Shown: one piece after another, positions 39,031-49,695 of the stretch
How positions within the stretch are numbered: the first letter of the stretch is position 1
How the letters are laid out: each line of letters starts with the position of its first letter
From: Gammaproteobacteria bacterium
Lineage (GTDB): Bacteria; Pseudomonadota; Gammaproteobacteria; Ga0077536
Assembly: GCA_009692265.1 (NCBI GenBank)
Contig: SHZM01000004.1
Span: 26,153-90,152, forward strand
Reading direction: 5' to 3'
Length of the DNA stretch: 64,000 bases
The notes under the pieces: model-generated
Seen by the model: only the letters and a program-made list of their open reading frames with translations
Database searches by the model: none
What the model was told of the DNA's origin: nothing
Position numbers and translations under genes: made by a program

Positions 39031-41103
39031 ATGGACGCTAAAACATTCGACACGACCGACCCCGCTCTTTATATCAATCGCGAGCTTTCCCTGCTCGCCT
39101 TCAATCGTCGCGTGCTTGAACAAGCTAAAGATGAGAGCAATCCGCTGCTTGAACGCCTGCGTTACCTGTGTATCGCGAGCAGTAATCTCGATGAGTTTTT
39201 TGAAATCCGCGTCGCCGGCCTAAAGGAACAAGTCGCCCTCCAGGCGGCACGGGTCGGGCCTGATCAGCTCAGCCCCGCTGACCAATTACGGCGCATCAGC
39301 GAAATTGCCCACGCGCTGGTCGCCGAGCAATATCAGATGCTCAATGAGTTACTGACCCCGCAGCTCGCGGCGGAAGGGATCCTGTTCTTAAGGCGCGGTG
39401 AATGGAACGCGCGTCAGGCACGCTGGGTAAAGCGCTATTTTTATCGCGAATTGCTGCCGGTGCTGAGCCCGATCGGGCTCGACCCTTCGCATCCGTTCCC
39501 GCGAATTCTGAATAAAAGCCTCAATTTTCTAGTGTCGCTGGAAGGCACCGATGCCTTCGGCCGTAACAGTGCGATCGCCATCGTGCAGGCGCCGCGCGCA
39601 CTACCGCGTGTGGTCAACGTTCCGCCCGAGCACGCCGCACATGCGCATGAGTTTGTGTTTTTGTCGTCGATTATCCACGCCCATGTCGATGATTTGTTTC
39701 CCGGGATGCAAGTCACTGGCTGTTATCAGTTTCGGGTAACCCGCAATAGCGAATTGTTTGTCGAAGACGAGGACGTGGATGATCTCTTGCTCGCACTGGA
39801 AGGCGAATTGCATCAGCGTCGATTTGGAGATGCGGTACGCCTTGAAGTCGCCGACGGCTGCCCAGCGGAAATGATTAGCCTGCTCCAGCACGAATTCAAT
39901 CTCGGCCCCGATGATATTTTTCAGTGCAATGGCCCGGTTAATCTCACCCGCTTGATGACGGTCCCGGACATGCTCGATCGGCCAAAGCTGAAATTTCCGG
40001 TGTTCACTCCGAGTCGGCCACGCCGACTGCCGATGAATTCTGACCTGTTCGCCACCATTCGGCGCGGCGACTTACTCCTGCACCATCCGTTTGAGTCTTT
40101 TGCGCCGGTGGTGGAATTACTGCGCCAAGCCGCCGCCGATCCCGACGTGCTCGTGATCCGACAGACGCTATATCGCACCGGCGCTGATTCCCCGATCGTC
40201 AAAGCCCTGGTCGATGCCGCACGCGCGGGGAAAGAAGTGACAGTGATCATCGAGCTTAAAGCACGCTTCGATGAACAAGCGAATATCGAACTCGCGACCG
40301 ATCTTCAGGAAGCTGGCGCGCACGTGGTCTATGGTGTCGTCGGGTTTAAAACACACTCCAAAATGATTTTGATTCTGCGCCGCGAGGGCAAGCTGCTGCG
40401 TCGCTACGTGCACCTCGCAACGGGCAACTACCATCCACGTACCGCACGGCAGTACACCGATATTGGCTTATTCACCTGTGATCACCTCATGGGTGTTGAC
40501 GTCCAGAAGATATTCCATCAACTCACGGCGCCGGGCCGCGCCGGGAAGCTGAAAAAACTGATTCAGTCGCCTTTTAATTTTCATAACAAGATCATCGAAC
40601 TCATTGAGCGCGAAACGGCCCACGCTCAAACTGGGAGACCCGCCCGGATCATCGCCAAAATGAATGCGTTGCTCGAGGTCAATGTGATCGCCGCGCTCTA
40701 CAAAGCCTCGCGCGCCGGGGTCAAAATCGATCTCATCGTACGCGGCATCTGCGCCTTGCGGCCGGGGATTGCAGGGATTTCGGAGAACATTCGGGTGCGC
40801 TCCATTGTCGGCCGCTTTCTCGAACACAGCCGGGTGTTCTATTTCCAACACGACACCGCGAAAGAAGTGTACTTGTCGAGCGGCGACTGGATGGGGCGCA
40901 ATTTCTTCAATCGCATAGAAGTCTGTTTCCCGATCGAAGATAAGCGGCTGCGCGATCGCGTAATCAAGGAAGGCCTGGAGATCTATCTGGTAGACAACGC
41001 GCGCGCGTGGTCGTTACAAAGCGACGGTAACTACTATCGAGTAAAAGCTGGCGCGAAACAGCGCGATGCGCAACTGCAGTTGCTGGAACAGCTCTGCGAA
41101 TGA
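39031..41103 (+). CDS. ppk1: Polyphosphate kinase 1
   Basis: INRELSLLAFNRRVLEQA...SSNLDEFFEIRVAGLKEQ...RQTLYRTGADSPIVKAL...YVHLATGNYHPRTARQYTDIGLFT...FNFHNKI. Confidence 0.97.
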   Translation: MDAKTFDTTDPALYINRELSLLAFNRRVLEQAKDESNPLLERLRYLCIASSNLDEFFEIRVAGLKEQVALQAARVGPDQLSPADQLRRISEIAHALVAEQYQMLNELLTPQLAAEGILFLRRGEWNARQARWVKRYFYRELLPVLSPIGLDPSHPFPRILNKSLNFLVSLEGTDAFGRNSAIAIVQAPRALPRVVNVPPEHAAHAHEFVFLSSIIHAHVDDLFPGMQVTGCYQFRVTRNSELFVEDEDVDDLLLALEGELHQRRFGDAVRLEVADGCPAEMISLLQHEFNLGPDDIFQCNGPVNLTRLMTVPDMLDRPKLKFPVFTPSRPRRLPMNSDLFATIRRGDLLLHHPFESFAPVVELLRQAAADPDVLVIRQTLYRTGADSPIVKALVDAARAGKEVTVIIELKARFDEQANIELATDLQEAGAHVVYGVVGFKTHSKMILILRREGKLLRRYVHLATGNYHPRTARQYTDIGLFTCDHLMGVDVQKIFHQLTAPGRAGKLKKLIQSPFNFHNKIIELIERETAHAQTGRPARIIAKMNALLEVNVIAALYKASRAGVKIDLIVRGICALRPGIAGISENIRVRSIVGRFLEHSRVFYFQHDTAKEVYLSSGDWMGRNFFNRIEVCFPIEDKRLRDRVIKEGLEIYLVDNARAWSLQSDGNYYRVKAGAKQRDAQLQLLEQLCE

Positions 41104-41130
41104 TGCGCGGAGAGGCGCTGAGATCAGCGC

Positions 41131-42732
41131 TTACTTGAGCTTGAGCTTGAACCCGACTGCCTTGAGGTAACTTGCTTCCTGCTCGAGGTCCGCGGCGACC
41201 AAGGCGTGATCGTCCAACCATTTTTTCGGCAGGCCGAGTTTTAAAGCGACACCCTCGACCTTGAGCGACACTGCCGGGATCGGTTCGGCGCGACGCGCTC
41301 GGTGCAAGACCACGGAAAGCCGCAATAAAACCCCCAATTTTGGAAGCAGCACTTGATCTTCCTCGCTGAGCAGGGCGAGATCGGCCAGCGGATACTTGCG
41401 ACGATGCGCGCGAACGAGGAATGCCAGGCGCCGTTGCTCGCCCCGCGAAAAGCCCGGCATGTCGAGGTGCTGCAAGAGATAGGCACCGTGCTTGTGGTAC
41501 TGCGAGTGCGAGACGGTCGTCCCGATCTCGTGCAGACTCGCGGCCCAACCGAGCAGATTCCCGTGTTCTTCCGAATCTAATCCCCAGTACTCGATAACCT
41601 GCGCGAATAACGCGCGCGCGCTCGCCGCGATCCGCGTGACGTGCTGGCGGTCGACCGTAAAGCGTTGTATCAAATGCGTGACCGTGTGCGCTCGTGCGTC
41701 CTCATGATGGATGCGCCCCATCAAGTCATAGAGCACCCCTTCACGCAGTGCGCTATCGGAGATCCGCATCGCGTCGATGCCGATTTCTTCAAACGCACCG
41801 AGCGCGATGGCGCAGCCACCAACAAAGACCGGGCGACGATCGTCGCGAATTTTAAGTTCGGCTAAGGCGCCGATGGTGCCGAGATCGAGCACCGCCTGAC
41901 GAAGCTTGCGTAAGCCAGGAAGGGTGATTCCTTCATCACTCCAGCCATGCGTGGACAGCGCCTCAGCAATCGCGATCAAACTTCCCGAGGCACCTATCGC
42001 GGATTGCCAGCCGTGGCTACGAAACGCTTCCTCGATCGGCTCGAACTCCTGGCGGGCCGCGATTTCGGCAGCACGAAAGCGTTTAGCATCGATGCGTCCA
42101 TCACCAAAGAAGCGCTCGGTCATACTCACACAGCCTATGTGCAGACTTTCCATCGCGAGTGGTTCAAAGCGCTGACCGATGATGAGCTCAGTGCTGCCAC
42201 CGCCGATGTCCATGACCAGCCGCATATCGCTGGCTTCGGCGAGGCCGTGGGCAACGCCGAGATAAATGAGGCGCGCTTCCTCAATCCCGGACACCACATC
42301 AATGGGATGGCCTAAGGCGGCTTCGGCTTCGCGCATGAAGCTGCTGGCGTTGCGCGCGCGCCGTAAGGCGTTGGTTCCTACGGCCCGCACCGCGGCGTGC
42401 GGTAAGTGACGAACCCGTTCACCGAAGCGCTCCATACACCCGAGTGCGCGGTCCATCGCAGCTTCGGTAAGGCAGCTATCGGAATCCATGCCAGCCGCGA
42501 GTCGAACGGCTTCCCGCATCCGGTCCAAGACTTTGAATCGACCGTTCTGCGGCTCGGCTACGATGAGATGAAAGCTATTGGAACCAAGGTCGATCGCGGC
42601 GATGGGCTGTGGCATGGAATCGCTTTTTACAGAATTCAGAGGATCGCGACGCGATATGCCGCGCGGCACCGGATTATAGCGATTAAGGTCTAAAGCCCGC
42701 ATCGGGCAATGCCTCCACGATTCACCTTGCAT
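41131..42732 (-). CDS. ppx: Exopolyphosphatase (Ppx/GppA family)
   Basis: IAAIDLGSNSFHLIVAEPQNGRFKVLDRMREAVRLAAG...VMDIGGGSTELIIG...AASLHEIGTTVSHSQYHKHGAYLLQ. Confidence 0.95.
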   Translation of the reverse strand: MQGESWRHCPMRALDLNRYNPVPRGISRRDPLNSVKSDSMPQPIAAIDLGSNSFHLIVAEPQNGRFKVLDRMREAVRLAAGMDSDSCLTEAAMDRALGCMERFGERVRHLPHAAVRAVGTNALRRARNASSFMREAEAALGHPIDVVSGIEEARLIYLGVAHGLAEASDMRLVMDIGGGSTELIIGQRFEPLAMESLHIGCVSMTERFFGDGRIDAKRFRAAEIAARQEFEPIEEAFRSHGWQSAIGASGSLIAIAEALSTHGWSDEGITLPGLRKLRQAVLDLGTIGALAELKIRDDRRPVFVGGCAIALGAFEEIGIDAMRISDSALREGVLYDLMGRIHHEDARAHTVTHLIQRFTVDRQHVTRIAASARALFAQVIEYWGLDSEEHGNLLGWAASLHEIGTTVSHSQYHKHGAYLLQHLDMPGFSRGEQRRLAFLVRAHRRKYPLADLALLSEEDQVLLPKLGVLLRLSVVLHRARRAEPIPAVSLKVEGVALKLGLPKKWLDDHALVAADLEQEASYLKAVGFKLKLK

Positions 42733-42836
42733 TAATAGCGGCTCGCGATAACGGTTTCATTAGAACGTCCCACTAACGCTCGATCGCATTGCCGTGCGTA
42801 TAATGGCGCCCTTTTTCGCCCGACCGGACCCCCCTC

Positions 42837-44657
42837 GTGATACAAAACCTCCGTAATATCGCCATTATCGCGCACGTCGATCATGGCAAAACCACCCTGG
42901 TTGATCAGCTGCTACGACAATCAGGCACCTTAAGCGTGCGCAAAGATACCGGCGAGCGCCTGATGGACAGCAACGATCTCGAGCGCGAGCGTGGGATCAC
43001 AATTCTCGCCAAGAACACCGCGATCAACTGGCGCGATTACCGCATCAATATTGTCGACACCCCTGGTCACGCGGACTTCGGCGGCGAAGTCGAGCGAATT
43101 CTGTCGATGGTGGACTCAGTCCTGCTGCTGGTCGACGCGGTAGATGGTCCAATGCCGCAAACCCGCTTCGTCACCCATAAAGCCTTCGCCCAGGGCCTGC
43201 GCCCGATCGTCGTTATTAATAAAATTGATCGTCCCGGCGCGCGACCGGAATGGGTGCTAGATCAAACTTTCGACTTGTTCGATCGCTTGGGCGCGACCGA
43301 AGAACAGCTCGATTTCCCCGTAGTGTATACCTCGGCGACATTGGGCTATGCGCGCCCTACGCCGAACGGCGAAGAACAGGATATGAACGCGTTGTTCGAG
43401 ACCGTCATCGAACACGTACCGCCGCCGGATGTCGATGTCGATGGGCCCTTTCAGCTCCAGGTCAGCTCGCTCGATTATTCGAGCTACGTAGGGGCAATCT
43501 GCATCGGCCGCATAACCCGCGGCACCATTAAACCCAGCACCAATGTCACGATCGTTGACGCCACCGGCGCGACGCGCAACGGACGCGTCCTCGAAGTCTT
43601 GGGCTTTCACGGCTTGATCCGTGAAGCTCGCACGGAAGCGCGGGCGGGCGATATCATCGCGTTGACCGGCATCGAAGCGCCACGGATCTCGGATACCTTG
43701 TGCGCGCCGGGTGCAGTCGAAGCCATGCCGCCGCTGCTCGTAGACGAACCCACGGTCAGTATGAGTTTCGAAGTTTCGGATTCGCCGTTCGTCGGGCGCG
43801 AAGGTCAGTTCGTAACCTCGCGTCAAATCGGCGAACGCTTGCAGCGCGAACTCATTCATAACGTCGCCCTGCGCGTGGAGTTCACTAATGATCCGAAAGT
43901 TTTCAATGTCTCGGGCCGCGGCGAGCTGCACCTGGCGATCCTGATCGAGAACATGCGGCGTGAGGGCTACGAACTCGCGGTGGGTCGGCCGCAGGTAATC
44001 TTGAAGGACGTAGACGGTATCCAATGCGAGCCTTACGAGCAGTTGACAGTGGATGTCCCGTTAACCGCACAGGGCGCGGTGATGGAACGGCTGGGCTCGC
44101 GCAAAGGTGCTCTCATTGAAATGGTGCCGGATGGAAAGGGGCGCGTACGCCTTGATTACTCGATCCCGGCGCGCGGCTTAATCGGTTTTCGAACCGAGTT
44201 TATGACCGTAACCTTTGGCGAAGGCCTGCTCTACCACACCTTCGAAAAATATGGCCCGATCAAACCTGGCAATATTGGCGGCCGCACCAACGGGGTGTTG
44301 ATCGCCAACGGCGCCGGCAAAGCACTGGCCTATGCGTTATTCAGCTTGCAAGAGCGTGGGCGTCTCTACGTGAGTCACGGCGATGAAGTCTACGAAGGGA
44401 TGATCGTCGGCCTGCATTCACGGGATAACGATTTAGTCGTCAATCCATTGAAGGCGAAACAACTTACCAACATCCGCGCGGCCGGAACTGATGAAAATTT
44501 GCTGCTGACACCGCCGATCAAATTCGATTTAGAACAAGCCCTGGAGTTCATCGGCGACGATGAGCTGGTTGAAGTCACGCCGACCGCGATTCGTGTTCGC
44601 AAGCGCTATTTAAAAGAACACGATCGCAAGCGCGAGCAGCGACAAAAAACCGCTTAG
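42837..44657 (+). CDS. typA: Translational GTPase TypA/BipA
   Basis: [59 protein letters not shown] start. Confidence 0.98.
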   Translation: MIQNLRNIAIIAHVDHGKTTLVDQLLRQSGTLSVRKDTGERLMDSNDLERERGITILAKNTAINWRDYRINIVDTPGHADFGGEVERILSMVDSVLLLVDAVDGPMPQTRFVTHKAFAQGLRPIVVINKIDRPGARPEWVLDQTFDLFDRLGATEEQLDFPVVYTSATLGYARPTPNGEEQDMNALFETVIEHVPPPDVDVDGPFQLQVSSLDYSSYVGAICIGRITRGTIKPSTNVTIVDATGATRNGRVLEVLGFHGLIREARTEARAGDIIALTGIEAPRISDTLCAPGAVEAMPPLLVDEPTVSMSFEVSDSPFVGREGQFVTSRQIGERLQRELIHNVALRVEFTNDPKVFNVSGRGELHLAILIENMRREGYELAVGRPQVILKDVDGIQCEPYEQLTVDVPLTAQGAVMERLGSRKGALIEMVPDGKGRVRLDYSIPARGLIGFRTEFMTVTFGEGLLYHTFEKYGPIKPGNIGGRTNGVLIANGAGKALAYALFSLQERGRLYVSHGDEVYEGMIVGLHSRDNDLVVNPLKAKQLTNIRAAGTDENLLLTPPIKFDLEQALEFIGDDELVEVTPTAIRVRKRYLKEHDRKREQRQKTA

Positions 44658-44669
44658 TCGATTGGGTGT

Positions 44670-45107
44670 GTGATTGGTCTGCTCCAACGGGTAACCCAGA
44701 CGTCAGTCACGGTTGACGGCGTCGTTGTCGGTATGATCGAGCGCGGACTACTCGTGTTCGTTGGAGTACAACCGCAGGATAGCGCCGGCGACGCGGAGCG
44801 CCTGCTGGAACGGCTGCTTGGCTATCGGGTATTTCCCGATCCAACGGGTCGCATGAACCTAAGCCTCAGGGACATCGCCGGTGGCCTGTTGCTGGTCCCG
44901 CAATTCACCCTCGCTGCCGATACCACGAAGGGAACTCGTGCGAGTTTCACCTCGGCCGCGCCGCCTACACTCGGTGCAACGCGTTTCGCGGAACTCGTCG
45001 CCCACGCTAAACAACGTCATCGCACGGTCGCGAGCGGCGCATTCGGCGTTGATATGCAGGTCGCTCTCGTGAATGACGGTCCGGTTACTTTTTGGCTAGA
45101 AACCTGA
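44670..45107 (+). CDS. dtd: D-aminoacyl-tRNA deacylase
   Basis: MIGLLQRVTQTSVTVDG..LLGYRVFPDPTGRMNLSLRDIAGGLLLVPQFTLAADTTKGTRASFTSAAPP...VASGAFGVDMQVALVNDGPVTFWLE. Confidence 0.97.
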   Translation: MIGLLQRVTQTSVTVDGVVVGMIERGLLVFVGVQPQDSAGDAERLLERLLGYRVFPDPTGRMNLSLRDIAGGLLLVPQFTLAADTTKGTRASFTSAAPPTLGATRFAELVAHAKQRHRTVASGAFGVDMQVALVNDGPVTFWLET

Positions 45108-45132
45108 GACGGACGCGGAGTACATTTAGACC

Positions 45133-45594
45133 ATGCACCGCGCGATCACCGCTCTCGTCCAAGACCTGGCAGGTGATTGGATTGCGATTCTTGTGTGTGG
45201 ACATCGCCAACATGTTCGTCATCGACCGCCGTTCGCGGATCGCAGCTGGGTAGAGAGCCGCGAGGGGCGCGAGCTTCATCTAGGGCAGGATCTTGAGTGC
45301 CCGTTGTGTGCGCGTTTCGAGTGGCCAGCAGATTTCGAGCCGTATAAACGCACGCCTGAATTCAGCGCCGCGACTATCCCGGCCGGGCTGCTAAAAGATC
45401 ATTCGACGAAGAAAGGCGTTTGGGCAAAAATTGTCGTTCTCGAAGGCGGCCTGCGGTATACGGTGGACGCCTTGAATGCGACGTTCATCCTCGATCGAAC
45501 CACCACCGGCACTGTTCAACCCGAAGTGCTGCATCACATCGCCCCTCTGGGCGCGGTCCGTTTCTATGTCGAGTTCTACCGCACAAAGGTTTAG
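45133..45594 (+). CDS. DUF3565-DUF1971 (TehB-N-like) fusion protein
   Basis: N-terminal HRAITALVQDLAGDWIAILVCGHRQHVRHRPPFADRSWV (DUF3565); C-terminal FSAATIPAGLLKDHSTKKGVWAKIVVLEGGLRYTV (DUF1971). Confidence 0.8.
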   Translation: MHRAITALVQDLAGDWIAILVCGHRQHVRHRPPFADRSWVESREGRELHLGQDLECPLCARFEWPADFEPYKRTPEFSAATIPAGLLKDHSTKKGVWAKIVVLEGGLRYTVDALNATFILDRTTTGTVQPEVLHHIAPLGAVRFYVEFYRTKV

Positions 45595-46076
45595 CACTCC
45601 AATTTCAGGCGTCGATGCCACTCCGCGAGCGATTCCCGCGGATACTCGCAGTAGGTTTGATCGCGCTTTGAAATTGTCGGTTTGACCCAGTCGGCAACCG
45701 ATCCGAGCATTAAATGGACCCGCTCGGGTGGCACCGGCAAAGGCGTGTCGATGGCGGAAGCGAAGGGATGAATCAATTCCGGCCAACGCGGATCCCACAC
45801 CCACAGCGGGCTACCGCAATGCTGACAAAAGTGCCTCCGCGCCGGGCTTTTCTTACGGCGACCCGCCGCATCCGGGATCCTCGCCTGATAAATACTGAGA
45901 TGCTGCTCGCCGCGCACCTTCATGCTCGCAGCTTCGCCACCTAAGTTAATCGCGTAGCCACCACCGCCTGCGGTCTTGCGGCAGACCGAGCAGTAGCACA
46001 GATTAAACGGATATGGGTGCGCGGATCCGAGTTGAAACCGTACTTTCCCACAATGGCATGATCCCTTGAGCTGCAT
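45591..46076 (-). CDS. GFA/CENP-V family zinc protein
   Basis: MQLKGSCHCGKVRFQLGSAHPYPFNLCYCSVCRKTAGGG...FCQHCGSPLWVWDPRWPE. Confidence 0.93.
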   Translation of the reverse strand: MQLKGSCHCGKVRFQLGSAHPYPFNLCYCSVCRKTAGGGGYAINLGGEAASMKVRGEQHLSIYQARIPDAAGRRKKSPARRHFCQHCGSPLWVWDPRWPELIHPFASAIDTPLPVPPERVHLMLGSVADWVKPTISKRDQTYCEYPRESLAEWHRRLKLEC

Positions 46077-46086
46077 CTCTCCCTCC

Positions 46087-46971
46087 TTAGCCAAAAGCCG
46101 CGACGAATTCATCGAGGTGGCGCGCGACTTCGGTGCGACCGCTGCCGGTCACGATCGAATAGTGATTGGTATCCGCGATTTCGACATGGTGTAGCTGCGG
46201 GAGACGCGCGCACTTGTCAGCGATCGCGTGCAACGGCAGCAACGGCTGCGCTTGATTAAGTAAACCGCGCGGAGCCGTCAGCAAACGCATCGGCTTCTGC
46301 ACGCGATCGATTAACGTCACCATCGTCGGATCGAGTGGGCCGTAGGCATCAACCCGCACTGCTTCGCGGTTGACCTTGGGCACCATCTCCGGCGGGGTCC
46401 CCGTCAAATCGTAATCGACATACGCTTCCACATACGGATTCCACGCGCCGGGATCTTGAAACGCCGGGTGCTGCCGCCAGAACACGTGATAGGCCGCGCG
46501 ATCGGCGAAGCGCATATCCAAGCGCTTGAGCGCCGGCCCTAACACGCCCGCGATGACGTGTTCCGGTGTCGTGCCTTCGCGCAGCGGCAAGGCGAGACCG
46601 CCATCGACTAAAACTAACCCGTTGATTCGATCGGGTGCCGCGGTTACCAGTTCGAGCGCGATGTACGCGCCCAGTGAGTGTCCGGTAACGATGCATTGAT
46701 CGATGCGATAGTGATCGAGGGTCGCGAGCAGATCCGTTACATGGGCTTTTAGTCCGTAGGGCGCAGGCAGCGCATTGTTTGCGCCGCGGCCCCGCAGATC
46801 CGGTGCCAGTATCGTGTAATCACCCCCGAGGCAATCAACCACCGAGGGCCACGCCATGTGCGACGCCGTGATGCCGTGGATTGCTAATAAACAAGTGGAA
46901 GTTCCCGCCCAGCGGGCGATCTGATAGTCGCCACCTGGTACCGGTAAATGCTCGATCAATTTTTGTCGCAT
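46087..46971 (-). CDS. Alpha/beta hydrolase
   Basis: LLAIHGITASHMAWPSVVDCLGGDYTILAPDLRGRGANNALP, VTGHSLGAYIALEL. Confidence 0.93.
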   Translation of the reverse strand: MRQKLIEHLPVPGGDYQIARWAGTSTCLLAIHGITASHMAWPSVVDCLGGDYTILAPDLRGRGANNALPAPYGLKAHVTDLLATLDHYRIDQCIVTGHSLGAYIALELVTAAPDRINGLVLVDGGLALPLREGTTPEHVIAGVLGPALKRLDMRFADRAAYHVFWRQHPAFQDPGAWNPYVEAYVDYDLTGTPPEMVPKVNREAVRVDAYGPLDPTMVTLIDRVQKPMRLLTAPRGLLNQAQPLLPLHAIADKCARLPQLHHVEIADTNHYSIVTGSGRTEVARHLDEFVAAFG

Positions 46972-47022
46972 AGGTTGTGTCCGCTCGGTGATTCGAAGGT
47001 CGCGTGAAGTAAGGCGCATAGT

Positions 47023-47043
47023 ATTACCCTAGAAACGGCAGTT
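47023..47043. repeat. Dispersed repeat half-copy
   Basis: attaccctagaaacggcagtt; 20/21 identical to 20835..20855. Confidence 0.6.
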
Positions 47044-47054
47044 CACCGCTGAAC

Positions 47055-47531
47055 ATGGTGATTAATATGACTAAGCGCTTGTTGATCGTCTATCACTCCG
47101 CGACCGGGGGCACGTCGCGGATGCGGGACGCGGTCGTCATAGGTGCCAGCGATCCCGACATCATTGGTATCGAGGTGTGTGTCCGTACCGCTTTGTCGAC
47201 GAGCGCCGAGGACGTGCGCGGAGCTTCTGGAATCTTGCTCGGAACCCCCGAGAACTTTGGGTATATGTCCGGCGCGCTCAAGGATTTTTTCGATCGGATC
47301 TATCACCCCTGCCTGGAGCACACCCAGGGGTTACCTTATGGCGCGTTCATTCGCGCCGGTAATGATGGTAGCGGCGCGCGCACGGCGATCGAGCGGATAG
47401 TGGCGGGGTTGCGTTGGCGCGCGATTGGCGTGCCGGTGATTCTCAAAGGCGAGCTAACCGAAGCCGGGCTCGCGGAGTGCCAGTTGCTCGGGCAGACCAT
47501 GGCGGCGGGGTTAGAGGCGGGTGTTTTTTAA
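47055..47531 (+). CDS. Flavodoxin-like / NAD(P)H-dependent oxidoreductase
   Basis: LLIVYHSATGGTSRMRDAVVIGA...GILLGTPENFGYMSGALKDFFDRIYHPCLEHTQGLPYGAFIRAGNDG. Confidence 0.88.
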   Translation: MVINMTKRLLIVYHSATGGTSRMRDAVVIGASDPDIIGIEVCVRTALSTSAEDVRGASGILLGTPENFGYMSGALKDFFDRIYHPCLEHTQGLPYGAFIRAGNDGSGARTAIERIVAGLRWRAIGVPVILKGELTEAGLAECQLLGQTMAAGLEAGVF

Positions 47532-47707
47532 ATTTTCGGAAAATCTTGGATGCGTTCCCGGCAACCACGGGCTCGACGAAATTCATCTAAGATCGACCTT
47601 TGCCTTGCACTGGATCAACAGAAGTTGCCAGTGTGCCTAGGCTTCGGCCCCGCTTCCGGGCACTATGAGCGCCTAGCTGCTACCCACTTCCTCGCCCAAG
47701 GACGCCT

Positions 47708-48793
47708 ATGACTTCCGAACTCTCCGCCTGCTTGCCCAACCGCGACCTGCAACCCCTGCCGCGCGACATCCGCAAGACCGGGCTGGATCCTAATTTCTGG
47801 TATCCAGTGGCACGTAGCACCGAAGTGAAACCGGGGAAGGCGAGCGCCGCGCGCTTTGCCGGGGAACCAATCGTACTTGTGCGCGGCAAAGGCGGGCGGG
47901 TGTTTGCCCTCGAAGATCGCTGCGCGCATCGCCAGATCCCGCTGCATGTCGGCGAAGTTTTGGAAGACGGCATAAAATGCGGTTACCACGGCTGGACGTA
48001 TAACGACCGCGGCGATTGCGTCAACATTCCGTACTTCGATCAAGGCGGCTTGCGCGCCAATAAAATCCGCGCCTATCCGTGCCGCGAAGCTTACGGCCTC
48101 ATTTTTATCTTTCCCGGTGACGTCACGCGCGCGGATACGACTAGGTTTCCCGACATCCCGTCGGCGAGCGATAAGCGCTACAAGACGCGCTATTTGAACC
48201 GGCAAGTTGACTGCCACTACACCTTCATGCATGAAAACTTGATGGATATGAATCATCAGTTCTTGCATCGACGTTTGATGGGCGGGATGAAAACGATTTT
48301 CTTAGGGATGCGCAGCGGACCTAATTGGGTCGATGCCGATTACACCTTCAAGCGCAATTCCGGAAAACAACCGCTGGGCGAGAAGTTCATGTTGGGCAAA
48401 CGGCCAGAAGCAGTCGAGGGCGAACGCGATTTGATGACGATCCGCACCGAATACCCCTATCAAACCCTGAAGTTCTGGACCGCTGGTAGCACCGAGCCCG
48501 CACTCGATCTGTGGAACTCTTATATTCCGAGAGACCGCGCCCAGCGTACGAACCACACTTATGGCTTGATGATGATTCGTCGGCCCTCAACGCCTGGACT
48601 GATTAATCTCCTATGGCCGGCGATCGTGTGGTTTACAAACGGGATCTTTGCCGAGGATCGCTGGGTATGCGAGCTCGAACAAGCCGCGTTCGACAACCAG
48701 GGTGAAGATCGCAATCAGGAAATATTTCCGGCGATTCGCGGTTTGCGCCGGGTGTTGGTGGAAAACGGCGTGCCGCTTGAGTCGGATGCGTGA
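47708..48793 (+). CDS. Rieske [2Fe-2S] aromatic ring-hydroxylating / O-demethylase-type oxygenase
   Basis: FWYPVARSTEVKPGKASAARFAGEPIVLVRGKGGRVFALEDRCAHRQIPLHVGEVLEDGIKCGYHGWTYNDRGDCVNIP. Confidence 0.92.
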   Translation: MTSELSACLPNRDLQPLPRDIRKTGLDPNFWYPVARSTEVKPGKASAARFAGEPIVLVRGKGGRVFALEDRCAHRQIPLHVGEVLEDGIKCGYHGWTYNDRGDCVNIPYFDQGGLRANKIRAYPCREAYGLIFIFPGDVTRADTTRFPDIPSASDKRYKTRYLNRQVDCHYTFMHENLMDMNHQFLHRRLMGGMKTIFLGMRSGPNWVDADYTFKRNSGKQPLGEKFMLGKRPEAVEGERDLMTIRTEYPYQTLKFWTAGSTEPALDLWNSYIPRDRAQRTNHTYGLMMIRRPSTPGLINLLWPAIVWFTNGIFAEDRWVCELEQAAFDNQGEDRNQEIFPAIRGLRRVLVENGVPLESDA

Positions 48794-48983
48794 GATCTCT
48801 TATCAGGCGCGTTCGAGTTCCGCCAACGAGACAAGGACACCTCTAGAAACTAGGATTTTTGTTCGAGTGCAAGGCGCGGTACTTCCGACAAGCGCAGTTA
48901 ACGCAGCAAGCTAATGAGCATCGCAGGAAGTGTCGCAACGCCGCAATCGGGCAAAAAGACACTTTTTAGAGATGCCCATAAGC

Positions 48984-49613
48984 TTATTGCCGCCTGACCA
49001 CCCCTGGCGCGGTCGCAGACGCGCGCTGCATCGCCGCTTGCTCGAATAGGCCCGGATCATCGAGGTAGGCGTTCATCCAGTCGATCGTATCCAACCCCCA
49101 AAACAATTCGTCGCGACACTCGAACGTCGGTACACCCCAGACACCGCGGGCAGCGGCCTCCGCCGTATTCGTCATGAGTTGCGCTTTAACCGCAGCGTCA
49201 CTTGTCAGCAATTCTGGATCCGCGACCCCGAGTTTTGAACACAGCGCCGGCCACTCCGCTTCGGGATCGCGACCTTCACCCCAAATAAACGAAAACGCGA
49301 TGTCGATAAGCGCGCGTTGACTGCCGAGCGCGATGAGGAGCCGCAGGCAAGCGAGTGGATTAAAGGGATGCCGCGGCGGGGTCGAATACGGTACCCCTGC
49401 TTGGCGCGCCAGCCACACGCATTGGCGATAGGTGTGGATCCGTTTCGCGGGGAGTTCCGCCGGCCCTTTAGTACCCCAATGTTTTAACAGGCCCGCGAAC
49501 AACACCGGCACGAATTCGATCTCCACCCGGTTATCTAAACGGTGAAGCTGTTTGAAGTGCAGGTAGGCGTACGGCGAAATAACATCGAAATACCAACGGG
49601 CGGGGATCGGCAT
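48984..49613 (-). CDS. 2-hydroxychromene-2-carboxylate isomerase (DsbA/GST-kappa family)
   Basis: RWYFDVISPYAYLHFKQLHRL...HPFNPLACLRLLIAL...AAARGVWGVPTFECRDELFWGLDTIDWM. Confidence 0.93.
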   Translation of the reverse strand: MPIPARWYFDVISPYAYLHFKQLHRLDNRVEIEFVPVLFAGLLKHWGTKGPAELPAKRIHTYRQCVWLARQAGVPYSTPPRHPFNPLACLRLLIALGSQRALIDIAFSFIWGEGRDPEAEWPALCSKLGVADPELLTSDAAVKAQLMTNTAEAAARGVWGVPTFECRDELFWGLDTIDWMNAYLDDPGLFEQAAMQRASATAPGVVRRQ

Positions 49614-49695
49614 GTATTGTCCTTGAGGCTCGGATGCGTGAACGAATAGGGAGCGCGCCGCACTTTCGGCAACGTGTCAGTGCTGCTGCCCTAGT

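Noticed and set aside
41115-41130. gcgctgagatcagcgc palindrome between ppk1 and ppx
   Set aside because: Very short stem with a tiny loop; a weak terminator at best.
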